64,000 nucleotides of DNA from contig CM061240.1 in assembly GCA_030848705.1 (NCBI GenBank), positions 129,072,998 to 129,136,997 of the forward strand, in the 5' to 3' direction. Numbering within the stretch: the stretch's first letter is position 1; every line of letters begins with the position of its first letter. Source of the stretch: Heracleum sosnowskyi (Eukaryota > Streptophyta > Magnoliopsida > Apiales > Apiaceae). Below the pieces are notes generated by a model. That model searched no databases. It was not told the DNA's origin and was given only the letters and a program-made list of their open reading frames with translations. Position numbers and translations under genes: made by a program. Of the stretch, positions 14,101-27,430 are shown piece after piece.

Positions 14101-16942
14101 CTTGAAGGACTTTTATAGAATCCTTTTGATTGCGTAACAGTCATATATACTTAAGTAGATCACATTTATTGGTAATAGACAATATCTCTAAAAATGAAGA
14201 ACAAATAAAATTCTTTGTGGAGCACTTGCATGCAGAGTCTCTGCTCTTGTTGTGGTAAATTTTAGATCCATACCCATGAATCCTAATAATGAGCAACTCC
14301 AACAGAGTCCTAACACATTCCTTAATGAATTCTAGTGATTTAGAACATTTTAGTTAATGTCAACTCCAACAACATTCCTTATATTTGTATCCTAAGTATT
14401 ATTATATTATTACCAGTGTTATTAAAAGCGCGCATATGCGCTCGCATATGCGAGATGCGATGCGAAGCGCAGCTGAAGCGCATCGCTTTGCTGAAGCGAT
14501 GCGCCTTCAATGAAGCGCGCGCTTCTGGGGATTATGCGCAGTGCGCTAAGCGCAGAAAAGCGCAACTGAAGCGCGCTTCTTTGCAAATGTCGACTTTTAT
14601 ATTTGACTGGGTCATATAAACTGTATTTTTCAGTCAACACTTGTATACATGACCTCTTTTCCTCCTTTCATCTATACAAACAGCGACTAAAACACACCTA
14701 ACTCTTCTATATATGTATAGACACGCACTGTTATACACTTATACTACAACACCCACAGTGATATACACATAACACACACAAACACACATGCACACATATT
14801 ACAATATATCGATTATACACACTGTTTATGCTTATAACTATTCTAATTGTTTCTTTATCACTAATTAGTCTATACTAAGCTATAGTTAGTTATATAGTAA
14901 CATATCACTGATTATACTAAGCTATTAGCTATATATACTGATTTTACATACATGTTATCGGTGTAAACATGTGATTATATATCCGAATTTGAGTGTATTG
15001 TCTGAAGATGAAGATGGAAAATTGTGAATTAGCTGTGCATTACTTTGTTACTTTGACTTAATATTATTATAGACTTTGAATTTATGTGCTGATTTTAGTT
15101 GTTTTATCATTAACATAATTTAGTTTTGCTATAAATTTATAATGAATTACATTTATACCATGATTTATGTATATTTACTTGTCTTCGATGAATCCGCGCT
15201 TTGCGTGTTGCGCTTATGCCCCAGGAGGCCTTTGCGCTTCGGTGCGCATAGCGCGTTTAATAACACTGATTATTACATTAAAACTCTAGACTTGTATATG
15301 AAGTGGGCAAGGAGAGAGAAATGAATATTTTATCATTAAAAACAAGATAAGGAATGACTTGTGGTGCCTTATAAATAAGGCATGAGAGTAGGATGCTAAC
15401 TTTTTAAGGAATGACTAAGATACTGTTGGAGCTCTCATTTATACAATATACCCTAAATTTTAGCTTAGAATCCTATATAACTAAGCTGTTGGAGTTGCTC
15501 TTAGTCACTTGTTTGTTTTTAGTGCTAGTTAATAGTCTAAATATATAATTGTCCCTTTATTTGAACACTTCACACACCTTGCGGTTTAATTTGGAAATAT
15601 TTACATAGGAAATATATGTGCAAATGTTAATAATCGTAAGGGGAAGGAAACCAGTAAAAGATAGATACATTTTTTAATTAGTTCCGTATTTTGCATGTTT
15701 TTTATGCTTTTCCAGCCTTTCATCTGTTTGTTAGTTTTAAGTATTTTTTTTTGTTTGGTTGAAAGACCAAGATTGTGTCCACTTATCTTTTCACCTTGAA
15801 ATATTGGAGCAGGGACAAAGGTGAAGTATTAGCTGAAGCTCTGAAGGTAATGCTATGTGATGACAGACAACATGACATGCAAAGGGCTGCAGCATTCATT
15901 AAACGTTTGGCCACATTTTCATTGTGCTTTGGTGCTGCAGAATCAATGGCTGGTATATTGCAGTTAACTCACAGCACTCTATCATTATTATAGGAGTAAT
16001 TCTTTTTTATGATATGTAAACCTGTGGACATTGTTGCAGCTCTGGTTACTCTGAAGCATCTTCTTCAAAAGAATGTCAAATGCAGAAACTTGTTGGAAAA
16101 CGATGCCGGAGGTGGTTCTGTTTCAGGTCCTGTTGCGGTAAGACATACTTACTTTCCTTTTTAGGAGGTTAGTCTTTGCTGTTCATTTTTGTGTTATAAC
16201 TTGGACTTCTACTTTTAGTCACCTAAAAGTGATAGAAAGGGAGGGTAAAATATAATGATAATGAAAAAATAAAAATGATGAATATTCTTGGTGATTTTTT
16301 TGGGAAGATCTAAATTCCTGTTGTCTGCACTGATATAACATAGTTTCTTAAATTAGTTGCAACGACTGGCTTACTTTTAGGACAGAATATAAAATATAGT
16401 AATCTTCTTGTTATAGTTAAGTTGTCAACTAAATTTCTCTCACATACTGATGCTTTTATTAACCTCATTTGCAGAAGTATCACCCTTATGCTTCAGACCC
16501 AAACCTTAGCGGTGCGCTAGCTTCGGTACTTTGGGAACTGAACCTCCTTTCAAAGCATTATCATCCATCTGTTTCCACTATGGCCCTAAGCATAGCAAAT
16601 CTATGCAATACAACCAACCAGGTTTATCACACCAATGTCTCTCCTCAACAAGCATTCACTGAGTTATCCCTTGAAAAGGAGTCTTTCACCACGAACTCTA
16701 ATATCAATAAATCCGGTAACAAGAGGAAAAGAGCCAATGTGCAGCAGGCTGTACCTACTGTGGCTGATGCTGATACAGCAAGTCAGACAGATGAAGTTGA
16801 GGTCAGAAAGAAACTATCAGAGCATTTCTTGCTTCTTCGTGACATATCAGAGAATGGAAGATTAAAGAGCGAGCTAGATCGTACCACAATGTCATTACAA
16901 TTGTATCAACAGTACAAGAAGCAAAAGAAAAAGCAAAGGTGA
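8169..16942 (+). CDS. NOC3: Nucleolar complex-associated protein 3 (NOC3)
   Basis: NOC3 works with NOC2 in pre-60S ribosome maturation and transport from nucleolus to nucleoplasm; in yeast it also loads onto replication origins. I assemble 13 coding exons: 8169-8326, 8496-8665, 8839-9044, 9820-10028, 10140-10242, 11426-11589, 11705-11843, 12677-12856, 12935-13062, 13246-13569, 15813-15952, 16040-16137, 16475-16942. All joins keep frame and give 828 aa. Residues 1-180 are charged, with a lysine-rich helix near 135-155. The NOC3p domain is about 185-285 (exons 4-5, LLTDPEANIKSLSEMLQ). A basic KKFKKRKNQEE patch, a likely nucleolar signal, is in exon 8. The CBF/MAK21-type helical region fills exons 10-13, and the tail ends KKQKKKQR. 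The ATG starts MGKKKQKVVLPPELPPDVPE, which fits plant homologues. The 2.2-kb intron 10 carries nested transposons. Confidence 0.93.
14291..15501. mobile_element. Terminal-inverted-repeat element (MITE-like) in NOC3 intron 10
   Basis: The left end GAGCAACTCCAACAG (14291-14305) is matched by the inverted CTGTTGGAGTTGCTC (15487-15501). Subterminal parts also match in inverted order: CATTCCTTA near 14325 and its complement near 15400, and a second ACTCCAACA near 14363 with its inverted partner near 15434. These termini look like Tourist/PIF-Harbinger MITEs. A clear TTA/TAA duplication is not seen (AAT left, TTA right). It encodes nothing, and a second element is inserted inside it. Confidence 0.7.
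14414..15268. mobile_element. Non-autonomous hAT-like element with perfect 8-bp target duplication
   Basis: The ends are inverted repeats: CAGTGTTATTAAAAGCGCG at the left, and CGCGTTTAATAACACTG at the right. ATTATTAC is duplicated exactly at 14406-14413 and 15269-15276. CAGTG termini and an 8-bp duplication are hallmarks of hAT transposons. The subterminal regions (14427-14590 and 15194-15256) are unusually GC-rich, dense in GCGC, AAGCGC and GCGATGCG motifs, while the core is AT-rich. At 855 bp it encodes no transposase. It sits inside the MITE-like element, so it inserted later. Confidence 0.88.
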
Positions 16943-17780
16943 CCCAACAACCTTGCTCCGAAAATTTTGTAACCTTAGGATGCGTGACAAATTATCATTC
17001 ATTCAGCTATACTTAATGTTGTGACAATGTTCAAGAACTACCATCACTTGTTTTATTTAAGAATTCATGAATGGAGATTGCTTCAATTAATGTGATTTAA
17101 ATTCGTTCCAATATGCATATTGTGGTTATGCAAGTTAACAACGTTATGGTTGGTTCACGATTTCTTCCCCTTTTGAGTATGTTTTTGATATTCCCGAGGG
17201 TGATACGAAAAAACAAATACCAATTTCATTTTAGCTCTTGTAGTAGTCGTTGTAGTCCCTGTAGGAGCTTAGTTGTTTCGCTCTGCTTGGCTGCTGTCCG
17301 TTTCTTGCATGTACTCTTCTGCTTGAATTCTGCAATAAAATCTGCTTATAAAAAAAAAATTCATACAAAGATTTTGAGTCCTTAAACAAGAATATTTAAT
17401 ATTCGATAAAGGACAATAATTAAATAATTTTCTACATTCTAACATGAGTAATGTTAGTTTTGGATATCAAAACTAGTTACAAAATGATGCGAAAATTATG
17501 ACTTGATAATATAGCTATTTTAATTATAGATGTTTTAATTAGTAAAATCGATATGAACGTATGAGAGCCTACTGTCATATAGCCATTCAAAATTAAAATC
17601 TAACACACATTATTCTATAAATCATTTTGTAATTAGATATCTCTAACATTTTTTCTTCCAACATAACAGACACGACATTTTTTTAAAATTTTATTACCTA
17701 AAAAATTAGTTTTCCCGGTTTGGATCGTATCTAAAAATTTCATGAACATTATACACACAGCCTAAATATACGTATACATT
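16943..17780. other. NOC3 3' UTR and NOC3-SEC23 intergenic spacer
   Basis: The first 400 bases are probably NOC3 3' UTR, with AATAAA at about 17332. The rest is AT-rich with no recognised element. The last part grades into the pyrimidine-rich SEC23 leader. Confidence 0.5.
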
Positions 17781-17919
17781 TCTCTCTCTAACTCTCCATC
17801 TTTGACTCCATTCCTCCCATCCTCTTGACCCCTCTCCTCTCTCCTTCTCTTCTCTCTCTGGGGTCATTCTCTCCTCAATCTCTCCCACCTCTCCCAATCT
17901 CTCCCACATCTCTCTCAAA
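17781..17919 (+). promoter_or_regulatory. CT-rich 5' leader of SEC23
   Basis: A pyrimidine-rich stretch with many TCTCTC and CTCTCC runs directly precedes the SEC23 ATG. Such CT-rich leaders are common in highly expressed plant housekeeping genes. The start of transcription cannot be placed. Confidence 0.5.
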
Positions 17920-20900
17920 ATGGCTTCAGAAATGGCCGACCCAGATCGCGAAGGCATCGATGGCATTCGTTTTACCTGGAACTCCTGGCCTCGCACCAAA
18001 GTCGAATCCTCCAAATGTGTCATTCCCATCGCTGCTTCCATCTCTCCGATCCGATCTCACTCTGACATGCTCAATCTCCCTTACTCTCCTCTCCGTTGCA
18101 AAACTTGCTCAGCCATCTTAAACCCCTTTGCTCGTGTCGATTTCGCCGCTCATATTTGGATCTGCCCTTTTTGTTTTCAACGTAATCACTTCCCTCATCA
18201 TTACTCAGCTATTTCAGAAACAAATGTACCTGCTGAATTGTACCATCAATATACCACAATTCAATACTCTTTAACACCTCCTGATGAAAGGGGTCCCACT
18301 CAAATGGGTGGGGGTCAGAATTTGATTAGGCCACCGGTGTTTGTGTTTGTGTTGGACACGTGTATGATTGAGGAGGAATTAGGGTATGCGAAATTGGCGT
18401 TACAACAGGCGATTGGGTTGTTGCCGGAAAATGCGTTGGTGGGGTTTGTGAGTTTTGGGACACAAGTGCAGGTTCATGAATTGGGGTTTGGGGAAATGTC
18501 GAAAGTTTACGTTTTTAGGGGGTCTAAGGAAATGGGGAAAGATCAGGTTTTGGATCAGTTGGGGTTAGGTAGGAGGAGTGCTGGTGGTGTTTATGGTAAA
18601 GGCGGACAAGGTGGTGTGTTTGATAGTGGGGTTAGTCGGTTTTTGTTGCCTGCGTCGGATTGCGAGTATACTTTTAGCTCGGTATGGATTGGCATTCGAT
18701 TGTTTTTCGTATTTTTTTTCAATTATGGGGTTTGAGTGATTTATTGATAATTGAAATTATTTGATGTAATGTGATTTAGTTGTGTGTTGTAAATTGGTTG
18801 ATTACGGGATTTTATCTTGGGGATTATGTTGAAATGTTTATGTTTGATGATATTTAATTGGTTTGGAAGTTGAAGCTTGTTGATTGTTAATTGATTATGA
18901 TTTTGTTGTATGTTAATAGTAGTTAATAACTTAATGCTGGGGTATACCGTTTTCGTTTTTTTTTATAATATCTTCATGTTTGTTGATTATTTGTTTGTTT
19001 GGAAATTGGATGTTTGTTGATTTTTGGGTGGTATGCAGTTATTAGAGGAGTTGGGTACGGATTTGTGGCCAGTTCCACCTGGTGATAGATCTTTACGATG
19101 TACGGGAGTGGCACTCAGTGTTGCTTCGGGATTGCTTGGAGCTTGTTTGCCTGGTACAGGTGCGCGGATAATTGCACTTGTGGGTGGCCCGTGTACAGAG
19201 GGACCTGGCTCGGTATGGCTATCCGTCTTTTAGTGTTTTGTTATTACTTTTTCGACCCAGTTATATGTGTTTGTAATGTCATAATAATGACTCCCGATTG
19301 ATGACATTATTGGTGTTAACATCATTATCCGTATTTAGAACTGAATTACAAATTTAGGGAATGTTATTTTACAGAAACTTTGTTTGTCAACTGTGTTTTC
19401 CTTTATTATATGTAAATGTAAATATTTCCTTCAATATCCCTATTTTTGAGCAAGCTCTTACCTTCGTCCTTTTAATTTAATTGTGAATATCACACAATAA
19501 TCTGGTCTTTTTGTCTTTCGTTTTCACCTTGAAACGTTTTCACCTTGAAACGATCTACATTTCTGGGTCTCTATCCTAGTAACATGAGTGAATAGAAGTA
19601 GCCCAAACAATTAGGACCTGGATTCTTCTGCATAGAGTTATAGTTTTGACGTTACACAATTCTGACTTGTCATTTGTTCTGCAGATTGTATCAAAGGATC
19701 TGTCTGAACCAGTTCGTTCCCATAAAGATTTGGATAAGGATGCAGCACCTTATTTTAGGAAAGCTGTCCAATTTTATGAAGAACTTGCAAAGCAGCTTGT
19801 CAGTCAGGGGCATGTTTTGGACCTTTTTGCTTCTGCGCTTGATCAGGTTTGTGTCACAATATTCTGTTGCGACTTTTAAACTGATGACTGGCTGAAATGT
19901 GAATATGTACCAGTTTGCAATGTGGTACAGTTTTCGATCCTGTGAAGTGATCAATATGAAGAAAACATGACAAGTTATATCTGCATGTGTAATCGTATAT
20001 GTTTCTGTATATAATAGCTGACCTGAGCTTATAATTAGCGATCAGATGTAATTAGTAATAATCAGGAGAAACAATGCATGTGCTGTAATAAATAGTTATC
20101 AATGTAGTCGCTGCAATAATATTATTTAATTATATATAAAACTACCATTATGGCATACAAAAAGAAATTCGTTTTTGTTTCTGATTTTAAAAATATGATA
20201 TTTTGGTTACAGAAAGCTATGTCTATTACGCTGTTAGAGTGAATAAATTTCATCTGTATTTGATCTTGGTAGTGGGTACAACGGGCTGATATATATATAT
20301 GAAGATTGTTGTCAGTTATGAGCAAATTACTTTATTTTTTTTGCTAAAGAATTTCCACGTCAATTGGATGCATTCTTGTGCACTCCTTGTAATCATACAT
20401 ATTATTAAGTTAAGTGATATTATCAATATTGAAGGTGCTACTACCTTTTTGCTTCCTACTTGTGGTACCATTGTACTCATGTCTCATGGTTTTTTATTGA
20501 TATTACCCTTTCGTCATTCAAATGTCAATAAAATATTGAAATATGCATAAATGGCCTCCTCAGCCCTTTAAACTAATATTTGCAGATTTTATCCTTACTG
20601 CAATGAATGTCTCAGATTACTTGTACTAAAAATTACAATTTGTTTTTTAAAACTAAAAATTACATTTAGAACATAACTTCCAGTAATTAATTTTTGGGAT
20701 ATTCTTCATAGTACCATTGTACTATTGACTTCTTCAGATGGTTCCTCTGTCTTCTGTAACATTTTTAACGTTTCACTAACGTTGGAGTCATGAAAGGCTA
20801 TATGAAAGGTACTAAATGTAAGAGGCAAAAAGGCATTGAGAATATCTATAAATTGATGTTGCAATTTGTTTCGTGAAATGCGTATCTCTAGATCACTTGC

Positions 20901-23900
20901 AGATTATTCTTTTTCTTTGTTTATGCTATGTGATTACAAATTTTGCACTGCTCATGACTTTTATAAAGTAGTTGTTTCATGTTTCTGCTAGCACATCTTC
21001 CTTTGGAACATGAGTTTTTTTTTCTAAAACAAAATTGTTTCATTAGGCCATCATTTTAATACTTCCTGGACGGTATTAGCATTTGTAATCTAAAAGCGTT
21101 TATATTTTTAGGTCGGGGTTGCAGAAATGAAAGTTGTCATTGAAAGAACAGGCGGGCTTGTTGTTCTATCTGAAAGTTTTGGACACTCTGTTTTTAAAGA
21201 CTCTTTTAGGCGTGTTTTTGAAGATGGGGATCAGTCACTGGGGCTCTGCTTCAAGTGAGTTTCTCATTGTGTTAAACATGTTAACTCCTGCTTTATAATT
21301 TTAATTTGCTTCTACGTCATTTTGTTTCTTACATTCTTTTTGTGATATGATTTATGTGAACCTTTTTTAAATGTAATCTCTTTCCCCAAATGCCTAACTC
21401 TGTTGTAGCTTGCAATGGTGTAAATGTTTGCAGTACACATTAAATTGACAGACAGACAGACACACTAAAATACATGTATGTATACATTTGTAATATGTCT
21501 GTGACTTAAAATTAAGTTGTAGAATCAGATAGCCTGCTAAAAAACTTCTTGTCAGAGCTGTGTTATTAGCAGCTAACAGTAGAAAATGTTTTGTTCTAGT
21601 ATTAATTGTAATTTTATATCATCATATAGCTTGTGGCATTACTTATGAACAGCTTAAGTTGAAGGCTTACTTCTATGTTGGATCTGGTTAAGGTGAAGGT
21701 TAACTAAGAGAAGTGTTTCATTCAGTTCTTTTTAGGTTTTTTCATTAGTGGTTTGTGACATTTTATATTCACACCCACACATCAGTACTACCTGCAAGTT
21801 AAGTGTTAACGAGTTAAGCCAATTGTCTATTCTTGTATGAGATGTTAGTGAATTGCACTTGTCGATTATGTATTTGTAGCTTCCAGACTCATTGATTAGC
21901 ATATTCTACATATATTTAACTCTAGTACTCTTGATGTCTTTTTGATCATTGTCCGTAGAAATACCTATGCGTGTAAAATATAGAAAATCTCCCAAATTGT
22001 AAATTGCTTCTCCTATCGACTTACCAACCATAGATGATGCTTGGAGGATGCTGTTGCAGTTCTAAGCAGCAGACTCAATTAAATAATAGCTTAATGTAGA
22101 AGTAATTTGTTAAAGCGTTACACTCAAGTATGGCATTTTTTGGCTTTCTGCAAGGAAAATAATCCCTCGGTTATTATTTGTTTCAAATTGTCACTAGTCT
22201 GACCTTTAAATAGTAATTGTATGTGCAGTTTGTTTTGGACATAAAACTCATTTTTGATTTGATATTTCAGTGGCACACTTGAGATTAATTGTTCAAAAGA
22301 TATAAAGATTCAGGGAATCCTAGGACCTTGTACGTCTTTGGAAAAGGTTGGTTTCTGCAAATCTTTACTAGCTGATGTCTTATGAAGCGAACTTTTGAAA
22401 CTGAACACTACCATGTCCCTAAAAGGTAACATTTTACATCAAGTAATGTATGTCTTGCAGAAAGGACCTGCTGTTGCAAGCACAGTTATAGGACAGGGGA
22501 ATACCACTGCCTGGAAGTTGTGTGGCCTAGATAAAACTACATGCTTAACTGTTTTCTTTGACATATCATCCAGTGAAAAACAAGATCCCTCGGGAAATAT
22601 CAATCCACAGTTGTACATACAGTTCCTTACAAGGTAATCTGGAAATCTCTTATCATCTGGCTCTCTATTGTATTTAAGTCTATTATCTATTTTTCAGTCT
22701 AGTCGTCGACTTAAGTACCTTTTGTGTGAGTTTCAATCTATGCTGATTGACTTTTAGGGGTGTTAGTCTGTACTTTGGCTTGTCCTTCAAGTTAATTTCT
22801 CATTATATTTTTAAAAGATATACTCTTTGTAAATTAAATTTAGCTATATACATAACTTGCTTACATTTTGCTTATCAAGGAGAAAGGTGTTGCTTTCATT
22901 ATTTGAAAAGTGTTTGTGTTTTATTAAAATGAAGTTTTCAGACCCCTGATTGTCAACAAAAGCTGCGTGTTACAACCATAACTAAGCGATGGACAGATGG
23001 TGCTATTGGGTCAGAGGTATGCAGTATTTTATGTTTCTAGTTTCACTTTTGAATTGGATTCAGTTTGTCATTTATTTATATTAAGACTCGCCGGCACAAG
23101 TTGTAATGCTTGGAAGTCTGATTTTCATACATATACGTCAGAGAAATTTTGAGAAACAAGAATTTAGAGCCCTGTCCTTATAGACTTGTAGGAGACTTCC
23201 TTGATCCATTTGAGTAAGAATTTTCCTTTGTGTCCTTGAGAAAATCAGGTTGACTGGAGATGACGGATAATTAATAGTATAACTATGGATATTGTGTTTT
23301 CATACCACACCTCTTATGCTCTGTCTTGGTGGGAGACGGGGCTGATTTAGGGTTTTAAAGGTAATTTCAGAAATATCTTACACGAGGATTTCAATATCAA
23401 CTCAATATCATCCTGAATATATTAGACTCTGCTGAATTATAACTAACGAATTTATATATTTACTTACCAACTTTTCTAATTAAAGTTAAAAATTTAATGG
23501 CTAATGTATTTTAAATTAAACTGTAACAGATAATATCCCAACTATTTTGGCTTCCAAAGCCTTTTTATATTATTTTTTAGAAATGGTCTCCTTGGGTCTT
23601 TGAGCCAGTCGTCCTGCATCAGAACTGTTTACGGTTTGAAAAAAATTGGCAAAGTGGAATATTAGTTTGTTATGATCTTAGGGCAACATTATCTTTTGTC
23701 CCTTAATACAATAACTCCACTTTCAGAACTCGCTAAAATACGCCGAGCCATCCAGAATTCAGTGCATGAATTAAGAGTCCTGATTTTGTTCAAAATGTTT
23801 TTTGTCTTGTTTCTCCTATATCTTGGGCATAACACTTTGAGATTCACAATTTCTGATGCTGTGTTACAGTTTTTTATGCTTCCATGTGTGTAATCCTCAT

Positions 23901-26062
23901 TGGGTCCAAAATTTTGAATTCGTGTAGCTTTATAGGGTCCAAATACAACGGTTGGCCATCTTATTGTCCTTTACACATATTTATGCTGATGAACTATTCC
24001 CTTCTACATGGTTATTGTCAATTCGTGCACAAAACTGAGATATTTATGCTGCTGAATTACATGGTTTTTCAGGACTTGGTACAAGGATTTGATCAAGAAA
24101 CAGCTGCCGTAGTAATTGCAAGATTAACCTCTCATAAAATGGAAATGGAGGTACTTTATGTCTATTTCTGTACTTGAATGCTGGTTGTCTGATAGTAGTG
24201 ACTTGTTGAGAGTTTCTTTCAAGTATTGTTCATTGGAAAAATTGTAGCGAATATCTGTAACAATTTGCAATCTGTTATATTTGTAACATCTTTCCGCAAG
24301 GAAAGATGTTGGGAGGTTCTATCGGGGAACAGATATCTATATCTTAATAATCCATATAATCAATATTTTCTCTCCTTTTATACTGCTCTAGGCATCCATT
24401 TACTGAACTATGTTTTTTTGTTAAATTAGTAGATTGTTATGTATTTTAATTAAAACTTAAGGCCAGTTGACTTTATCTGCTATGATTTTCTATTGTTAGG
24501 AAGGGTTTGATGCCACACGGTGGTTAGATAGGAACCTTATCCGTCTTTGCTCCAAATTTGGTGACTACCGCAAAGATGATCCAACTTCATTTACGTTGAA
24601 CCCTTTATTTTCATTGTTTCCACAATTCATGTTTAATTTGCGAAGATCGCAATTCGTGCAGGTAATAATGCTTGTCAAGCTTTCAGAATTCTTTCATTTG
24701 TCTTTGATACTTGTGTGTATTTTGATTTGCATGCATTTAATTTCTTTGTCCTCTGCCTGCTGCTTTGCAGGTATTTAACAATAGTCCAGACGAGACAGCC
24801 TATTTTCGGATGTTGTTAAACCGAGAGAATGTACCCAACTCTCTTGTCATGATACAACCATCACTTATATCCTATTCGTTTAATGCACTTCCTGAAGCAG
24901 TTTTATTGGACGTGGCCTCAATTGGTGCAGACCGTATTCTTTTGTTGGACTCTTATTTTAGTATAGTTATATTTCATGGAATGACAATAGCTCAGTGGAG
25001 AAACATGGGCTACCAGAACCAGCAGGAACACCAGGTGCTTTTTTAGTTTCAGTGCTGTTAGTTTAGTTTTTGAAAGCAAGAAAAGAATTCGTGCCAATTC
25101 AGTCGAACCTTGCGACAAACAGATATGAGTAGTTCTTTTAAATGTTTATTATGGTGTGCTCGCGCACACACACACACACACTATTAATGCTCGCTTCCTG
25201 CTAATCACTTGCAAATACACGCACGTGCACACACCACACTGTTGATACACACTTCCTGCATTGCACTTGCAAATGCAGTACAAAATGAGACTTGGAGCCA
25301 CAAAACTGTGAATAACACTAGAAAAGTAGAGCACGTTTGTGTAACATTCAAATTTGTTTTTGGCGCAAATGAAAATATGATAGGTTTGAGAATACTTTTA
25401 AATAAATACAAAAATGAAATGTGTTATAAGCTTGGTGAAAACCAATATCCGTCATTTGAGAGAATGGAGGAGATATAAGAAAGAGAAATATCCTGAATTT
25501 TGATAATGAGGATGTTGGCTCTGTGTAGTTGGAATTTGAGAATATGACTAGGGTGACAAGTACTTGTGTAGTGAGTTGCTATCAAATAGGAACCCTGTAA
25601 CTTTTAGAGAGCGCAATAATGCATCGTGGATGAGCATGGTATTTTTTCTCAAAACGAACGCAATTTTCTTTCTGTAGGCATTTGCGCAATTGTTGCAAGC
25701 GCCTCATAGCGATTCTAAACTAATCATTGGCGAACGTTTCCCCGTACCAAGATTGGTGGTATGCGATCAGCATGGATCCCAGGTAATTTCTTCTTTCATA
25801 ATATTACAGTTCTATTTGATAAGCCTCTAGCACTTGGTAGTACGCACTCTATATCTGTGGACTGTGGACGATTATTACCTCTTCCTGATTTGTTTTAAAT
25901 TATGCTGAGCAGGCAAGATTTCTGTTGGCAAAGTTAAATCCATCAGCAACATATAATAATGCTTCTGAAATGGCAGCTGGTATGGATGTGATTTTCACCG
26001 ATGATGTGAATCTCCAGGTGTTCATTGAACATCTTCAGAGGTTGGCAGTGCAATCTTCTTGA
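17920..26062 (+). CDS. SEC23: COPII coat protein SEC23
   Basis: SEC23 pairs with SEC24 in the inner COPII coat on ER exit sites and is the GTPase-activating protein for SAR1. Twelve exons join in frame to 776 aa: 17920-18681, 19039-19212, 19685-19846, 21112-21254, 22271-22346, 22461-22633, 22935-23016, 24073-24150, 24500-24661, 24771-25034, 25678-25782, 25913-26062. The N-terminus has WNSWPRTK and a four-cysteine zinc site at residues 60, 63, 82 and 85 (CKTC...CPFC). The trunk domain follows (PVFVFVLDTC, LVGFVSFGT), then the beta-sandwich, helical region (FMFNLRRSQFVQVFNNSPDE) and gelsolin-like domain (RILLLDSYFSIVIFHG, IGERFPVPRLV). Length and domain order are normal for SEC23. The in-frame ATG lies in MASEMADPDREGIDG. 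Exon 7 must use the acceptor before 22935, because the AG seven bases later shifts frame. Plants usually have several SEC23 paralogues; I cannot assign which one this is. Confidence 0.95.
25164..25240. repeat. CA-rich microsatellite in SEC23 intron 10
   Basis: A short (CA)n run at about 25165-25181 and a second ACACGCACGTGCACACAC patch near 25216 lie inside the intron between 25035 and 25677. Confidence 0.8.
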
Positions 26063-26640
26063 GTTTATAAAGAAGGAAGATTTTGAAAGAATTAAGTTTT
26101 GGTTATATAACCAATTGTCAAGTACACAATTGTCAAGTACAACTTCGATCCCCTCTCTGGTATCCTCTTGTTCCATTATTTGATTCCTAGCTTTCTTTGT
26201 ATCCTTCACAAGATGAAAGGTCAGAATGCACATTCTAAGAACAATAAGGAAAGCACATATTATTCTTTATGGGCTGCAGAGAGGTGTTTGAAATAATGGG
26301 TCTAGGTTTTTGTTTTCTTTTGTCGAGTTTTTTTTATGGAATGAAGATTGTGAATGTAAGTTACTAGTGAATATATCGAAGCAGCAGTTCCCGAGGGTTA
26401 TATGTAGCAACATAGGAGTCAGGATTCTGATCTACTTGTTTTCTGCAAAAGTCATACCATCAGGTCAAAGGTTTGCTTTTTATAAATTTTATTATTTTTG
26501 GTTTGTATACTTGGAGCCAAGTCTCCCAAGATGTTTAGAAATTTATGTTGTTTTTAGTTACTCTTGTTTTCTGACTTGTAATATATACCTAATTTATATG
26601 TGATGATTTCACTGAAAGTTAAACTTACAGAATTTTACTT
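26063..26640 (+). other. SEC23 3' untranslated region
   Basis: Noncoding sequence immediately after the SEC23 stop, T-rich, with no competing gene model. The ORF at 26310-26603 has no recognisable family and matches the low complexity of a UTR. The cleavage site is not determined. Confidence 0.5.
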
Positions 26641-27160
26641 CTGTTTTCTGGTAAGTTACATAATTTACTTTGGTTCTAATTTCTAGTATTACGGAATGCC
26701 AACTCCCATGTAAAATTTATGTATCCATTCAAAATGCAGAGTTCTATACTAATTCCATATTTTTTTTTGGATTAAGTTGTTAATGTACACTTGAATTTTC
26801 TACTTCTGATAAACAGTCTTTATTGTGCAATGCCAAGACGGGGACTAAATATTTTTTATAATAAACATAACATAAATTATATTCAAAAGTTTGGTGCTCA
26901 TTATTTTCAAAATAATTTTGATTGAATCTAATATTTTCAAAAATAGATGTTGAGAAATATAAAAAATGGTCAGATGATAGTTTTTCTTGATAATTTTTTT
27001 TTTCTCTTCAGATAATATATTTTTGTATATTTATATTCTGCTGTCAAAAGAAATTATATTTAAACTTAAAAGAGGTCATATAAAAAAAATGACTTTTCAC
27101 GGAACTAAGCTAAAAGGAGACCTCTGAGATTTACTCCTGAAATTTGTTAGAACAAATACT
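26641..27160. other. AT-rich intergenic sequence
   Basis: No coding region or defined element is visible; poly(A/T)-rich with weak runs. Confidence 0.5.
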
Positions 27161-27169
27161 ATTATATTA

Positions 27170-27430
27170 TAATACAGTTTTTTTTATAATTTAGATATTT
27201 TGAAAACAAAAATATTATAATCAAATATTTAGTTTCCTCCATTAGTGATATTTAGTTTCCTCCATTAGTAAAGATCTATTGTATATTTACTTTCTCCATT
27301 AGTATAGATTTTAAATGCAATAATATTATATTCCATTAGTAGAGATTTTAAATGCAACAATATTGAAATTGTATATTTAGTTTACTCCATTACTAAATAT
27401 TTAAAAGATAATTGAGATTTTTTTCTAGTT
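27170..27430. repeat. Duplicated AT-rich unit, copy 1
   Basis: This unit contains tandem variants of TTTAGTTTCCTCCATTAGT followed by AAAGATCTATTGTAT and ATTTAAAAGATAATTG. A second copy in the same order lies at about 28315-28505. The Helitron at 27636-28170 lies between the two copies. Confidence 0.8.

Noticed and set aside
14416..14640. Ala/Arg-rich ORFs on both strands
   Set aside because: They are translations of the GCGC-rich subterminal array of the hAT-like element, with no family similarity.
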